A stretch of 64,000 nucleotides of DNA from Gammaproteobacteria bacterium. Its GTDB lineage: Bacteria > Pseudomonadota > Gammaproteobacteria > Pseudomonadales > Moraxellaceae. Shown here one piece after another: positions 36,588 through 46,642 of the stretch. Made by a program: the position numbers and the translations under genes. The stretch lies in contig JAGWUI010000003.1 in NCBI GenBank assembly GCA_028868515.1, positions 62,001-126,000 of the forward strand, written 5' to 3'. Below the pieces are notes generated by a model. That model was not told the DNA's origin. It did not search any database and saw only the letters and a list, made by a program, of their open reading frames with translations. Within the stretch, counting starts at the first letter, position 1. Each line of letters starts with the position of its first letter.

Positions 36588-37358
36588 TCACGATGCAGCC
36601 GCTAACGTTGTACGCAGCATCATTTGATTAGAATAGATTTGAACTTGAGCCGTAGCTTGCTCCTGAGGCTTCTGCGCAACCTGCCACATGGCCAGTGCCA
36701 CACGACCCGCTTCAATCGGTCTTGAGCTAAATGTCGCTGGTAATACAGACTGACTCATGGTAAACAATTTCTGAGCAAAACCCTCGGCTAATCGAGTTTC
36801 TTGCGACCTAGCACCGATTAACAGTGAAGGTCGAAATATCGAAACTTGTTCGAAACCAATTTTCTGAACATCAGACTCAAGCTCGCCCTTGACTCGATTA
36901 TAATAGATGATCGAACTTGCATCTGCACCCATCGCCGAAACAAGCAACAAATGCCTTGCACCTTGCTGATGCGTCACTTGCGCAAATACCAAATTATAAT
37001 CATGATCAATTTGATAGAACGCAGCCTTACTACCCGCTTGCTTCAACGTCGATCCTAATGCACTAAACGCATCCGCATTGGTTAAATCGATTTTTTCCAA
37101 CACTGATTTCATCTGAGAAAAATCAGGAATTTCGAGCCATTGAAGAAGTGTTTTTTGAAGTGACGCCTCTGAGGAGGTGATAGGTAAATCAAATGCCTTA
37201 CGAACAACAACATATACAGTCTGATAATGACCAGAAGAAACCAACTGCATGAGTAGCTGACGTCCAACCAAGCCAGATCCACCGATCACAATCGCAATCG
37301 TAGGCTGATCTGGGTTCGTGACCGCTGAGGATTCAATCGTATTTTGTTGATTTAACAT
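36588..37358 (-). CDS. NAD(P)-binding Rossmann-fold oxidoreductase (HTATIP2-like)
   Basis: A 256-residue soluble protein of the atypical SDR group. It has the nucleotide-binding IVIGGSGLVGRQLLMQLVSS after a 20-residue leader, DAFSALGSTLKQAGSKAAFY, VTHQQGARHLLLVSAMGADA and IIYYNRVKGELESDVQKIGF, the YxxxK variant, followed by IFRPSLLIGAR. This order is that of HTATIP2/TIP30 and YwnB-type proteins. Substrate unknown. ATG 37358 begins MLNQQNTIESS. It may lead a short operon with rraA and the double-GST gene. Confidence 0.88.
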   Translation of the reverse strand: MLNQQNTIESSAVTNPDQPTIAIVIGGSGLVGRQLLMQLVSSGHYQTVYVVVRKAFDLPITSSEASLQKTLLQWLEIPDFSQMKSVLEKIDLTNADAFSALGSTLKQAGSKAAFYQIDHDYNLVFAQVTHQQGARHLLLVSAMGADASSIIYYNRVKGELESDVQKIGFEQVSIFRPSLLIGARSQETRLAEGFAQKLFTMSQSVLPATFSSRPIEAGRVALAMWQVAQKPQEQATAQVQIYSNQMMLRTTLAAAS

Positions 37359-37528
37359 GCACTCACCCTTCTTATTTATTGAGTTCTCAACAGCATCAGT
37401 ACAAACGCCATGAAGCCAAGATCAAGGACATTGACCGATCTGACTGCATTTGACAATCCCTAACCTGTACCAATCCCATGTGATTTTGTAAAAACAATTA
37501 AAATGGTAAAATTCACAGAGCGTTTCAC

Positions 37529-37557
37529 TTGATTTTATCATTGTGACATAGCATAAT
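37529..37557 (+). promoter_or_regulatory. Candidate sigma-70 promoter of rpsT
   Basis: TTGATT (37529-37534), a 17-base spacer and CATAAT (37552-37557). This would give a leader of about 90 bases before the rpsT start. A second, weaker pair (TTTTGT/TAAAAT) lies at 37484-37512. Confidence 0.45.
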
Positions 37558-37655
37558 TCGCGCCTTAATTTGATCCGTTAGTGCAATTTGGTGAATTACT
37601 CACCTGTTTTAGATTGCGAGAGATCAATTACCCTACATTAAAAGGAGTCGCTTGA

Positions 37656-37922
37656 GTGGCAAATTCAGCCCAAGCTCGCAAACGTGCACGTCAAAACGTT
37701 AAACAACGTCAACATAACGCTAGCCTACGTTCAATGGTTCGCACCTACATCAAGAAAGTAGTCAATGCAATCGCAACTGGCGAATACGCAACAGCAACTG
37801 CTGCTTACAAGCAAGCTGTTCCTGTAATCGATCGTATTGCGGACAAAGGCATTATTCACAAGAATAAAGCTGCACGTCACAAGAGCCGTTTAAATGCTCA
37901 TATCAAAGCACTTGCAAAATAA
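37656..37922 (+). CDS. rpsT: 30S ribosomal protein S20
   Basis: An 88-residue basic protein opening [20 protein letters not shown] and ending [18 protein letters not shown], the usual S20 sequence that binds 16S rRNA. The start codon is GTG, with AAGGAG eight or so bases before it. A non-ATG start for rpsT is shared with E. coli, where the UUG start is linked to S20 autoregulation. It is a single gene with its own terminator. Confidence 0.98.
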   Translation: MANSAQARKRARQNVKQRQHNASLRSMVRTYIKKVVNAIATGEYATATAAYKQAVPVIDRIADKGIIHKNKAARHKSRLNAHIKALAK

Positions 37923-37945
37923 TTTTTTGCAAAGTTGCTGCTAAG

Positions 37946-37972
37946 AAAACGCCCTGAACTGGGCGTTTTTTT
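37946..37972 (+). terminator. Terminator of rpsT
   Basis: AACGCCC (37948-37954) pairs with GGGCGTT (37961-37967), followed by a run of T residues. Confidence 0.92.
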
Positions 37973-38096
37973 ATGTCAACAGCAAAGTCGAAGGCGCACA
38001 AGAAGAACACACATAAGTCCCTAAGATTCTGATAAATTAAGACTACCGTGAATTGAAATAATGTTGCCGACACCCTTGTGTGAAGAGGACAAAAAC

Positions 38097-41000
38097 ATGA
38101 ACAAACCTCGCATCCTACGTTGGTTAAGCACAGTTATTATTACGTTATTCGCTTTAGCACTGATCAGTTGGTTGGTCGTGCCACCTCTCACCAAACATTT
38201 ACTCGAACAACAAATTCAAGCTCAAATTGGTCGCAAAGCAACGGTCGATAAAATCGATTTCAATCCGTTTACATTCACCCTAAAAGTATCCAACTTCACG
38301 CTCTACGAGCCAAATAAGGTTACGCCTGCCCTTTCTGCAAAATCACTATTACTCAATACCTCATGGGGATCTTTGATCCATCTCGCGCCCGTGATCAATG
38401 AGGTTCAGTTAGTGAATCCCAATGTACATCTCATCCGCACAAGCGCCCAAGGCATAGGTCGATATAATTACTCTGACATTATTGATCGCATTCAGGCAAT
38501 GCCTAAGTCTACCAATACCAAACCAACTTTATTTTCCATAGCGAACATTCAACTGATTGATGGCACGATTATTTTTGATGATCAAGTGACCCATAAGCAG
38601 ATTAATATCAAAACACTCAATATTGGCGTGCCATTTATATCCAATTTTCCAAATAAGATAGATACATTCGTTCAACCTCATTTATCAGCAGTCATTAACG
38701 GCTCACCATTTAGTTTGAAAGGTCGTAGCAAACCATTCATTAATAGTTTAGACACCGCTTTAGCCATTGATATTGATCAGCTTGATGTTGCCAGTTATGT
38801 TCCATTTTCACCTGTTGCCTTACCATTGGATATTCAAAGTAGTAAACTTTCAACCAAGCTCGATCTCACGTTTGAACGTAAAAAAGATCAACCAGAAATT
38901 TTACTTTCTGGTACGGTAAAACTTGCAGATGTCGCGCTTGCCGACAAACATGCCGCACCACTTTTTAAAACGTCATCGATTGAAGCTCAAATTCATAAAT
39001 TGAATGTTTTAAATGGTGCGATGGCACTCGATCAAATCGACATCAAAAATCCTGAAGTTTGGACTGATCTCAATGCAAAGAATCAGCTTAATTGGGCTAA
39101 CCTGACCACACCAGCGCAACCTACCAAAACAACAGATACCGCTAAAAAGGCAGCACCATTACCCTCTATTACGCTAGAGAAATTTAATCTTCACAATGGC
39201 ACAGTCAACTGGCGCGATGCGGCAAATGCCTCACCTACGCTAGACCTCCAAGTCAAAAATATTGAGCTAAATGCGACTCAAATTTCTCTTGCTGCGGATG
39301 CAAAACCGGCTAATGTGACGCTCTCCACAGGCAGCCCAACAGATCAACACATTCAGTTTAATGGTCAAATTACACCTGCGGACGGAACTGTAAATGGCAA
39401 GGTCAGCGTGAATGCCTTACCACTTGCTCAATATCAGCCTTATATCAACCCTCTGCTCGCTGCGACAGTGAACGGTCAACTTTCACTCGATACATTGCTG
39501 GCAATCAATCATGGACAAATCAACCTACAACAATTGGGAATCACGCTCGACAACCTCAAGGTTGCAGCGAAATCCAACCCAACCAATAATATTTCTGCAA
39601 AGAAAATTAGTTTAGATAATGCCAATATTAATACCCAAACCCAGACGTTTAATGCGGACCGACTGCATCTAGACGGAATACAAAGCCGCATCCAGCGCGA
39701 TGCTCAAGGCAAACTGAACTTCCAACAATTCTTACTGGCAACAAATCAAACCAAAAAAACAGCACATAAAGCGGGCACTCAGAAAGCCACACCAAACTGG
39801 ACAGCTGCCATTAATCAAATTGCGATCACTGATAGTACACTCGCATACCGTGATGATGCCGTTAAACCAACTGTGAACTTACTTGCAAATAGCTTAAACC
39901 TCACCGCAAATAATATTTCCAATAAACTAGATAAACCCATTCAAGTGACTTTAAAAACAAAGCTCAACAACACGGGGAGCTTGTCAGTAGATAGCAATGT
40001 CGCGCCACAATTCAAATCGGTCAAAGCCAACATTGATGCAAAAAATCTATCGGTTGTCGCATTTCAGCCTTACTTCACCGATTTTCTCAATGTCGTCATC
40101 ACGACAGGTCAAGCCAGCGCTCAAGGCAAATTATTTCTAGTACCACCGATCAACCAACAAAAACTGGTCACCAATTATAATGGTGCACTTCATTTAGCAA
40201 ACTTCCGCATCCTCGATAAAGAAAGCGGTGATGACTTCCTCAAATGGAAGTCACTCAACATCGATGGTATCAACACCAACATGGGTGGCGCACATCAGAA
40301 CATTTCAGCAGATCAAATTGCATTGAGCGATTTCTATGCGCGCATCATTTTGTCTGAGACTGCTCGACTGAACCTAGAAGATATTGTTGCATCACCAAAT
40401 ACGGCTGGCACCCCACCCCACTCGTTGACTGCCACGGCTCCTAATGCGACACCTGTTGCACCTGCAACACCTCCATCAGCACCACCTGTAATAGCGGCTA
40501 CAACGCCAGCGCCAGCAAATACACCCGTCATTAAAATTGGAAAAATTATTATTAAAGGCGGCAATATTAATTACACCGACCACTTTGTGAAGCCTCAATA
40601 CACCGCGAACATGACAGGCATGAATGGTACGGTAGGTACGATTGCCTCAAATCAGCCTACAGCAGCGCCCATCGATATCAAGGGTAAAATTGATAATGAT
40701 GCACCTGTGGCGATTTCAGGATCACTCAATCCGTTATTTAAACCGATGTTTCTCGATATCAAAGGTAGCGCCAATGATGTCGAACTTCCTCGATTAACGC
40801 CGTATGCCACCAAATATGCAGGCTATCCAATTGAGAAAGGGAAATTGTCTATGGATGTGGGTTACCAAATCCAGAATGACAAACTCGTTGCACAAAATCA
40901 TGTACGTATTGATCAACTCACTTTTGGTGACAAAGTCGATAGTCCAACAGCAACAAAACTACCCGTCCAACTCGCCGTAGCCCTACTGAAAGATCGCAAT

Positions 41001-41714
41001 GGTCAGATCAATATTGACCTACCCATTTCAGGTACGTTATCTGACCCTCAATTCTCGGTGGGTGGTCTGATTTTCCATGTATTTGTGAATCTGATTACCA
41101 AAGCCGTAACCTCACCATTTGCCCTAATTGGTTCAGCGTTTGGTGGTGGTGATGAACTGGGTTACGCTGAATTTCCAGCAGGCTCATCGACACTCACTCC
41201 AGCAACTCAAAGCAAATTAGACTCAATCGCCAAGGCACTTATCGATCGTCCTGCTCTAAAAATGGATCTGATCGGTCGCGTCGATCCAGTTACAGACAGT
41301 GAGGGTGTCCGTCAGCAAATCCTGAACCAAAAAATATTAGCGCTCAAACAAAAAGACTCAGTTAATCAAAGCGAAGATACGCGCTCAGACGACATGACTA
41401 TTAGTGATGCCGACAAGCAAAAATATATGAGCAAAGTTTACAGCGCTGCAAAATTCAATAAACCGAAAAATATGATCGGTCTCACGAAATCACTACCAGT
41501 CGCAGACATGGAAAAACTGATTCTTGCAAATACTCCAGTCACTCAAGACGCACTGAGTGCACTTGCCACTGATCGCGCAGATGCAATTCGGAAATATTTA
41601 GTGAATAAAGATCAAATCCCAATGGAGCGTCTATTTATGATCGCGCCCAAACTAACTGCCGATGGGATTAAAGACAAAGGGAAACCAAATCGTGTCGATT
41701 TTTCATTGAAATAA
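38097..41714 (+). CDS. DUF748 / AsmA-like envelope protein with OmpA-like C-terminal part
   Basis: A 1205-residue protein with one N-terminal membrane helix (ITLFALALISWLVVPPL) followed by TKHLLEQQIQAQIGRKATVD and NPFTFTLKVSNFTLYEPN, the classic DUF748/AsmA-type opening. A very long beta-rich periplasmic region follows, with repeated units of the kind NIQLIDGTIIFDD and LHNGTVNWRD, an Ala/Pro linker (about 780-820), then a second DUF748 block (KIIIKGGNINYTDHFVKP) and a C-terminal region (about 1020-1205) with an OmpA-like pattern (EFPAGSSTLTPATQSKLDSI; ATDRADAIRKYLV). Such AsmA-clan proteins are implicated in envelope lipid transport; the role here is inferred. AGAGGA precedes ATG 38097; an ATG at 38061 is less likely. 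Confidence 0.88.
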   Translation: MNKPRILRWLSTVIITLFALALISWLVVPPLTKHLLEQQIQAQIGRKATVDKIDFNPFTFTLKVSNFTLYEPNKVTPALSAKSLLLNTSWGSLIHLAPVINEVQLVNPNVHLIRTSAQGIGRYNYSDIIDRIQAMPKSTNTKPTLFSIANIQLIDGTIIFDDQVTHKQINIKTLNIGVPFISNFPNKIDTFVQPHLSAVINGSPFSLKGRSKPFINSLDTALAIDIDQLDVASYVPFSPVALPLDIQSSKLSTKLDLTFERKKDQPEILLSGTVKLADVALADKHAAPLFKTSSIEAQIHKLNVLNGAMALDQIDIKNPEVWTDLNAKNQLNWANLTTPAQPTKTTDTAKKAAPLPSITLEKFNLHNGTVNWRDAANASPTLDLQVKNIELNATQISLAADAKPANVTLSTGSPTDQHIQFNGQITPADGTVNGKVSVNALPLAQYQPYINPLLAATVNGQLSLDTLLAINHGQINLQQLGITLDNLKVAAKSNPTNNISAKKISLDNANINTQTQTFNADRLHLDGIQSRIQRDAQGKLNFQQFLLATNQTKKTAHKAGTQKATPNWTAAINQIAITDSTLAYRDDAVKPTVNLLANSLNLTANNISNKLDKPIQVTLKTKLNNTGSLSVDSNVAPQFKSVKANIDAKNLSVVAFQPYFTDFLNVVITTGQASAQGKLFLVPPINQQKLVTNYNGALHLANFRILDKESGDDFLKWKSLNIDGINTNMGGAHQNISADQIALSDFYARIILSETARLNLEDIVASPNTAGTPPHSLTATAPNATPVAPATPPSAPPVIAATTPAPANTPVIKIGKIIIKGGNINYTDHFVKPQYTANMTGMNGTVGTIASNQPTAAPIDIKGKIDNDAPVAISGSLNPLFKPMFLDIKGSANDVELPRLTPYATKYAGYPIEKGKLSMDVGYQIQNDKLVAQNHVRIDQLTFGDKVDSPTATKLPVQLAVALLKDRNGQINIDLPISGTLSDPQFSVGGLIFHVFVNLITKAVTSPFALIGSAFGGGDELGYAEFPAGSSTLTPATQSKLDSIAKALIDRPALKMDLIGRVDPVTDSEGVRQQILNQKILALKQKDSVNQSEDTRSDDMTISDADKQKYMSKVYSAAKFNKPKNMIGLTKSLPVADMEKLILANTPVTQDALSALATDRADAIRKYLVNKDQIPMERLFMIAPKLTADGIKDKGKPNRVDFSLK

Positions 41715-41727
41715 AATCCACAACAAT

Positions 41728-41786
41728 ATAGCTCATTGAGCCTGTCGAAATGTGCGGCGACACAAAACCCTTCGACTGGCTCAGCG
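41728..41786. repeat. REP-like palindromic repeat, copy 2
   Basis: TAGCTCATTGAGCCTGTCGA, then AATGTGCGGCGA, and CCCTTCGACTGGCTCAGCG at 41768-41786. The two ends pair (TTGAGCC-GTCGAA with TTCGAC-GGCTCA). It shares its frame and loop with the repeat at 10314. Confidence 0.75.
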
Positions 41787-41819
41787 CTACTGTTATTCCA
41801 GTAAATAATTATACAAATT

Positions 41820-41900
41820 CATAGTACATTGAGCGGAGTCGAAATGTACGGTATCGAATCCCGTCACTTCGACTCCGAGAAGTAGAGCTATGTTTCTTTA
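41820..41900. repeat. REP-like palindromic repeat, copy 3 (variant)
   Basis: CATAGTACATTGAGCGGAGT and CGAAATGTACGGTATCGAA are followed by CACTTCGACTCCGAG. The ends pair through GGAGTCGAA/TTCGACTCC, and outermost CATAG/CTATG also pair. It lies 34 bases from copy 2, giving a double element. Confidence 0.7.
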
Positions 41901-41930
41901 TTTATGAGAATAGCTATAACTTAAAATAAG

Positions 41931-41975
41931 GTGTACACCGCGCACCATTATTCAAATAAAATCAATAAAAAAGGT
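41931..41975. repeat. Second copy of the GGTGCAC hairpin plus AT-rich tail
   Basis: GGTGTACACCGCGCACC and the following ATTATTCAAATAAAATCAAT resemble the hairpin and tail after thiG (1151-1195: GGTGCACACGGTGCACC, then TTATATTCTTAATAAATCAA). The stem is degenerate here. Confidence 0.4.
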
Positions 41976-41989
41976 GCATAATTGCACCC
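41966..41989 (-). terminator. Terminator of pyrF
   Basis: GGTGCA (41973-41978) and TGCACC (41983-41988) form the stem. On the minus strand it is followed by at least six T residues. Confidence 0.85.
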
Positions 41990-42011
41990 TATACTTAAAA
42001 ACAAAGGAATA

Positions 42012-42701
42012 CTACAGCCCGTTAATGCTTTGCAGAATATCCAGCACAGCCTGCTTCGGAGACTCCGCTTGTGTAATCGGGCGACCAATCACCAAATGAC
42101 TTGCACCCGCGTTAATTGCATCAACTGGTGTCACAATTCGTTTTTGATCATCTGAGTTGCTACCAGCAGGACGAATCCCAGGAGTCACCAAAAGAAACTC
42201 ATTTCCCAAATTCGCGCGCAACATCGCAGCTTCCTGCGCCGAACACACCACTCCAGCTAAACCGCTTTCTTGTGCAAGTTTAGCCAAACGCATCACATGC
42301 TGTTCTGGCGTTGCAGTGATACCAACTCCCAGCAAATCATCAGCAGACATCGACGTCAACACCGTTACACCAATCAAATGCGTTTTATAACCACCTGATC
42401 TCAACCGCTCAGCGGCAGTTTGCATCATTTGACGACCGCCAGAAGCATGAACATTCACCATCCATACTCCTAAATCTGCAGCAGCTTGAACAGCTTGAGC
42501 AGTTGTATTCGGAATATCATGAAACTTAAGATCTAAGAAAACCTCAAAACCACGCGCATGTAATGCTTTAACAATTGCTGGGCCCGTATAAGTAAAAAGC
42601 TCTTTACCAACCTTCACTCGACACTGCGCTGGATCTAATTGATCGGCTAAAGCCAACGCACCCGCTTCTGAATGGGTATCTAATGCAACGATTAAACTCA
42701 T
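42012..42701 (-). CDS. pyrF: Orotidine 5'-phosphate decarboxylase
   Basis: PyrF makes UMP from OMP in the last step of pyrimidine synthesis. The 229-residue TIM barrel starts [20 protein letters not shown] and has the catalytic tetrad segment [16 protein letters not shown] (Lys-x-x-Asp), [12 protein letters not shown], and the phosphate loop region [11 protein letters not shown] to [12 protein letters not shown] 42701 fits the family, with GGAAG about ten bases ahead; an upstream ATG at 42716 adds five residues. lapA lies just over 200 bases upstream on the same strand with its own terminator; no lapB-like TPR gene lies between, unlike in E. coli. Confidence 0.96.
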   Translation of the reverse strand: MSLIVALDTHSEAGALALADQLDPAQCRVKVGKELFTYTGPAIVKALHARGFEVFLDLKFHDIPNTTAQAVQAAADLGVWMVNVHASGGRQMMQTAAERLRSGGYKTHLIGVTVLTSMSADDLLGVGITATPEQHVMRLAKLAQESGLAGVVCSAQEAAMLRANLGNEFLLVTPGIRPAGSNSDDQKRIVTPVDAINAGASHLVIGRPITQAESPKQAVLDILQSINGL

Positions 42702-42861
42702 AAGGCCAACTTCCAATCAAAAATTAAATCTGACGACACATCAGAACAAAACACGATTTAACATTCACGACCCGTTAAATAGGCGCACTATTATACCTGA
42801 CCAAGCCACTAAAAGCTTACGTGCAGCACCACCCCACTTCCTTACAACATTTTTTTTGCAA

Positions 42862-42886
42862 TAAAAAAAACCGAGATAAACTCGGC
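42862..42886 (-). terminator. Terminator of lapA
   Basis: CCGAG (42871-42875) and CTCGG (42881-42885) form the stem. On the minus strand eight T residues follow (42863-42870). Confidence 0.87.
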
Positions 42887-42907
42887 TCTTTTACACACTT
42901 CTCCCCA

Positions 42908-43279
42908 CTATACAACTGGAGGAGGTGTCTGTATTTCTTCAGTTTTTTGGATCTGTGTTGTAGCGCTTGCTGCTGCCGTCGCTGTAGCTGCAGCAGCGGC
43001 TGCCGCTGCTTGTATATGACGTGCACGAACTAGCTCAAGTTCTTTATTCAAACGTCCAATTTCCCAGCGTGTTTGAACGACTCTGAATACAAAAACCCCA
43101 AGTAATAAACCTGTGATAACCCCTAACATCAAGGTAATGACAAGCAATATACCCAGATTCATTGCTGGAACTGTTGCAAACACTAACTCAACTTGAGGGT
43201 TGCTTGCGTGATTGTAGATGACTAATGCTAAGGAATAACCAAATAGTGCGATCAACAATATTAAAAAAATAAAGCGCAT
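42908..43279 (-). CDS. lapA: LapA-like membrane protein (DUF1049)
   Basis: A 123-residue inner-membrane protein with two hydrophobic helices (about 4-24 and 42-66: FIFLILLIALFGYSLALVIY; LGILLVITLMLGVITGLLLG), the NPQVELVFATVP segment between them, and a coiled coil (RWEIGRLNKELELVRAR). This is the LapA (YciS) pattern, involved in lipopolysaccharide assembly and LpxC control in E. coli. The C-terminus is an unusual Ala/Thr tract (AAAAAAAATATAAASATT) followed by QTPPPVV. It lies downstream of ihfB, as in other gammaproteobacteria. Confidence 0.9.
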   Translation of the reverse strand: MRFIFLILLIALFGYSLALVIYNHASNPQVELVFATVPAMNLGILLVITLMLGVITGLLLGVFVFRVVQTRWEIGRLNKELELVRARHIQAAAAAAAATATAAASATTQIQKTEEIQTPPPVV

Positions 43280-43385
43280 CGCTCATTCTCCGATTTTTTT
43301 ATTTCGAATCATAGAAAACCAATACTCAAACTATTGCTTGAGTATGATTGCATCCATTCATGACTGTTTTCTTAAATAACGACTT

Positions 43386-43682
43386 TTACTTTTCTGGATT
43401 CACCGCATCGCGCAAAGCCTTTCCTGGCTTAAAGTGCGGTACTGATTTTGCTTCTACAGCAACAGACTGACCTGTTTTTGGATTACGACCAGCACGAGCC
43501 GCGCGGTGATGCAAAGCAAAACTACCAAAACCACGAATTTCGATACGATTACCGTCGGTCAAGGTTTCAACCATTTGTTCTAACATGACCTTAACTGCTT
43601 CTTCAATTGCAGGTTCGGATAATTGATGATGTTGACCCGCCATGCGATCAATAATGTCTGACTTATTTAATCCAGTAGTCAT
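43386..43682 (-). CDS. ihfB: Integration host factor subunit beta
   Basis: A 98-residue DNA-bending protein, partner of IhfA. It shows [23 protein letters not shown]-like [19 protein letters not shown] and the DNA-arm signature [15 protein letters not shown], ending [16 protein letters not shown]. Length and order after rpsA are typical. IHF is also the classical helper of sigma-54 promoters such as the one proposed for norB. ATG 43682 opens MTTGLNKSD. Confidence 0.97.
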   Translation of the reverse strand: MTTGLNKSDIIDRMAGQHHQLSEPAIEEAVKVMLEQMVETLTDGNRIEIRGFGSFALHHRAARAGRNPKTGQSVAVEAKSVPHFKPGKALRDAVNPEK

Positions 43683-43962
43683 TACAACGTCACTCCATAT
43701 ACTTTTTTAAGGGAATATCCAACAATATACGATCTAAAACATACAATAAAACGACCTAGCCACTACAACTCAGAAAATCGCTGAGCCCCACCAAATATGT
43801 CTTGATCAAACTTAAGAGTTATCTCAACTCCAACCAATCATCACAATAAAACTGATACCGCAACATAACATCAAGTAGGCAGCACGTCTACCTTAAAATA
43901 CCTCTGTTATACAATACTATAATCGAATTTACGCCGAGTCAAATCCCGAAATGCGTGGACAT

Positions 43963-43994
43963 AAAAAAAACCGCCTCATTGAGACGGTTTTTTT
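43963..43994. terminator. Terminator of rpsA
   Basis: CCGCCTC (43971-43977) and GAGACGG (43981-43987) pair with one mismatch, with eight A residues before and seven T residues after. It lies just past the rpsA stop and works in either direction. The remaining 43683-43960 gap should hold the ihfB promoter; I see no other feature. Confidence 0.85.
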
Positions 43995-44013
43995 CATTAA
44001 TAATGATTAATCA

Positions 44014-45699
44014 TTATTTCATTTGAGCTTTGATCAAGTCACCGATCGTTTTTGGACCAGTACCTTCTTGTGCAGCAGCAGTTGCTGCTTTCAAGTTGTT
44101 CACAGCATCACGATCTTCAGCTTCGTCTTTCGCTTTGATTGACAAGTTGATAGTACGTGTTTTGCGATCAACATTGATGATCTTCGCTTCGATCTCTTGA
44201 CCAACAGTCAGGTGCTTAGTTGCATCTTCAACGCGGTCACGATTGATTTCAGACGCTTTCAAAGTGCCTTCAATGTCGTTACCCAAGTTTACAGTTGCGC
44301 CTTTTGCATCAACAGCAGTCACAGTACCTTTCACGATTGCACCGCGATCATTAGTCGCTGTGTAGTCATTGAATGGATCGTTGCTCATTTGCTTAACGCC
44401 CAAGCTGATGCGGTTGCCTTCTGCGTCAACAGAAAGGATAACTGCTTCAACGGTGTCACCTTTCTTGTAGCGGCGGATCGCTTCTTCGCCTTGCTCGCTC
44501 CAAGAAATATCAGACAAATGAACCAAACCATCGATGCCACCTGGCAAACCGATGAAAATACCGAAGTCAGTGATTGACTTGATGGTACCTGATACTTTTT
44601 CGCCTTTCTCGTGTGCTTTAGCAAACTCATCCCATGGGTTAGCACGAGTTTGTTTGATACCGAGAGAAATACGACGACGCTCTTGGTCAACTTCCAGAAC
44701 CATCACTTTAACTTCGTCGCCAATTTGAACGACTTTAGATGGGTGGATGTTTTTGTTGGTGTGATCCATTTCACTAACGTGAACCAGACCTTCAACACCT
44801 TCAGCAATTTCTGCGAAACAGCCGTAATCTGTCAAGTTGGTGATGCGTGCATCAACAATTGATCCTTTTGGATAATTGTTCATGATTGCTACCCATGGAT
44901 CTTCGCCCAATTGTTTCAGGCCAAGGCTGACGCGGTTACGATCGCGGTCGAATTTAAGAACTTTAACAGTAACTTCTTGACCCACTTCAACCACTTCAGA
45001 TGGATGCTTGATACGTTTCCATGCCATGTCGGTGATGTGCAACAGACCATCGATACCACCCAGATCCACGAATGCACCGTAGTCTGTGAGGTTTTTGATC
45101 AAACCAGTAACGGTTTGGCCTTCTTCCAACTTGCCAAGCAATTGCTCACGGTCAGCTGAACTTTCAGCTTCCATAACTGCACGACGGCTAACAACAACGT
45201 TGTTGCGTTTTGCGTCAAGCTTGATAATTTTGAATTGTTGATCGATACCTTCAAGATGTGTGGTATCACGGATTGGACGTGTGTCAACCAACGAACCTGG
45301 CAAGAACGCACGAACTGGACCGATATCAACAGTGAAACCGCCTTTAACCTTACCAGAGATAACACCAGTAACGATTTCTTGTGCATCAAACAGACGCTCA
45401 AGTTTAGTCCAAGTTTCAACACGTTTTGCTTTTTCACGTGACAGTACAGTTTGACCCATACCGTTATCGAGTGCTTCAACGACTACATCTACGGTGTCGC
45501 CGATTGCAACTTCAAGTTCACGAGCTTCGCTCAAGAACTCTTCACGAGGCACTACGCCTTCAGATTTCAGTCCAGTATCAACAGTAACCCAATCGCTATC
45601 AATGTTTACTACTGTACCTTGAATCACCGCGCCCTTTTCGACGTCTAAGCCTTTGCCCTTTAGGCTTTCTTCAAATAGGGCGGCAAAAGATTCCATCAT
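44014..45699 (-). CDS. rpsA: 30S ribosomal protein S1
   Basis: A 561-residue protein with six S1 (OB-fold) repeats that helps mRNA bind the 30S subunit. It starts [18 protein letters not shown]. Repeat motifs include [60 protein letters not shown] and [20 protein letters not shown], with SLGxKQ ends. ATG 45699 has AGG about seven bases ahead; the next ATG (45696) is also possible, while the frame upstream to 45735 is not S1-like. cmk is upstream on the same strand, with a hairpin in the gap. Confidence 0.97.
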   Translation of the reverse strand: MMESFAALFEESLKGKGLDVEKGAVIQGTVVNIDSDWVTVDTGLKSEGVVPREEFLSEARELEVAIGDTVDVVVEALDNGMGQTVLSREKAKRVETWTKLERLFDAQEIVTGVISGKVKGGFTVDIGPVRAFLPGSLVDTRPIRDTTHLEGIDQQFKIIKLDAKRNNVVVSRRAVMEAESSADREQLLGKLEEGQTVTGLIKNLTDYGAFVDLGGIDGLLHITDMAWKRIKHPSEVVEVGQEVTVKVLKFDRDRNRVSLGLKQLGEDPWVAIMNNYPKGSIVDARITNLTDYGCFAEIAEGVEGLVHVSEMDHTNKNIHPSKVVQIGDEVKVMVLEVDQERRRISLGIKQTRANPWDEFAKAHEKGEKVSGTIKSITDFGIFIGLPGGIDGLVHLSDISWSEQGEEAIRRYKKGDTVEAVILSVDAEGNRISLGVKQMSNDPFNDYTATNDRGAIVKGTVTAVDAKGATVNLGNDIEGTLKASEINRDRVEDATKHLTVGQEIEAKIINVDRKTRTINLSIKAKDEAEDRDAVNNLKAATAAAQEGTGPKTIGDLIKAQMK

Positions 45700-45829
45700 G
45701 GTATAACCTGTTTGTGTATAGCCGCGCAGGGTCAATCTGCTGCGGATCGGATTGAACTAAACCAAAACACTTAATCTAAAAAAAGATTATTGACCGCGTT
45801 TTAATTTAGTTTTAGAAAATTTTTACCAA

Positions 45830-45863
45830 AAACCAAAAGCTCTCAGCCAAAAAGACTGAAAGC
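45830..45863 (-). terminator. Terminator-like hairpin between cmk and rpsA
   Basis: On the minus strand GCTTTCAG (45856-45863) pairs with CTGAGAGC (45839-45846) with one mismatch and runs into TTTTGGTTTTT. It lies after cmk and before rpsA, so it may end cmk transcripts or attenuate read-through. Confidence 0.45.
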
Positions 45864-45910
45864 ATTGATATTCAGCAACTTATTGAATACGAGAATCGAC
45901 GATTTTTGAA

Positions 45911-46627
45911 TCAACCTAACTTCAAATCAATGTAGCGAACTAACTCAGCAAACACCTCTTCAATCCCCATCGATGAACTATCAACAATCAGCGCATCTTC
46001 AGCAGGTTTAAGCGGCGCAACAGCACGCTCCGTATCACGTCGATCACGTGCTTCAATATCGGATAAAATATCGTTCATATTAGCATCAATTGCCATATTT
46101 CGCAATTGATTTACACGACGTTCAGCGCGTGCAACCGCAGATGCTGTCAGGTAAATTTTGGCTGGTGCATCAGTGAAAACAACTGTTCCCATATCACGGC
46201 CATCCGCGACTAGTCCCGGCAACACAGCGAAATCACGTTGCCGTTGTAACAACGCGATACGTACTTCAGGAATCACCGCAACTTGAGATGCTAAACTTCC
46301 CGCTTGCTCAGTACGAATAGCCTGTGTGACATCTTGACCATCCAGAAGGACAACAAGTTGCTGATCCTTATTCGGAATAAACTGAATATCTAATGTTAAC
46401 GCTAAATCAACTAATTGTACTGTTGGCACAATTCCGTCGCAAAAAGCACCATCAACAAATAAACTTTGCTGCTGCGCCTTCAAGCCAAGTAGACGATATA
46501 GTGCACCAGAATCCAGCAAATTATAGCCATAATGCACAGCTAAACGCGCCGCCAGCGTTCCTTTTCCTGACCCACTTGGGCCATCAATCGTAATGACATT
46601 AGGTTGTTTTGTTGGCTCATACGTCAT
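45911..46627 (-). CDS. cmk: Cytidylate kinase
   Basis: A 238-residue P-loop kinase that phosphorylates CMP and dCMP. It shows [20 protein letters not shown], the CMP-binding [35 protein letters not shown] and the lid region [19 protein letters not shown] to [13 protein letters not shown]. Length is typical. The cmk-rpsA-ihfB order is conserved in gammaproteobacteria. ATG 46627 opens [10 protein letters not shown], and the SRPBCC gene upstream ends 15 bases away. Confidence 0.97.
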   Translation of the reverse strand: MTYEPTKQPNVITIDGPSGSGKGTLAARLAVHYGYNLLDSGALYRLLGLKAQQQSLFVDGAFCDGIVPTVQLVDLALTLDIQFIPNKDQQLVVLLDGQDVTQAIRTEQAGSLASQVAVIPEVRIALLQRQRDFAVLPGLVADGRDMGTVVFTDAPAKIYLTASAVARAERRVNQLRNMAIDANMNDILSDIEARDRRDTERAVAPLKPAEDALIVDSSSMGIEEVFAELVRYIDLKLG

Positions 46628-46642
46628 GACTATTTTCTACAC

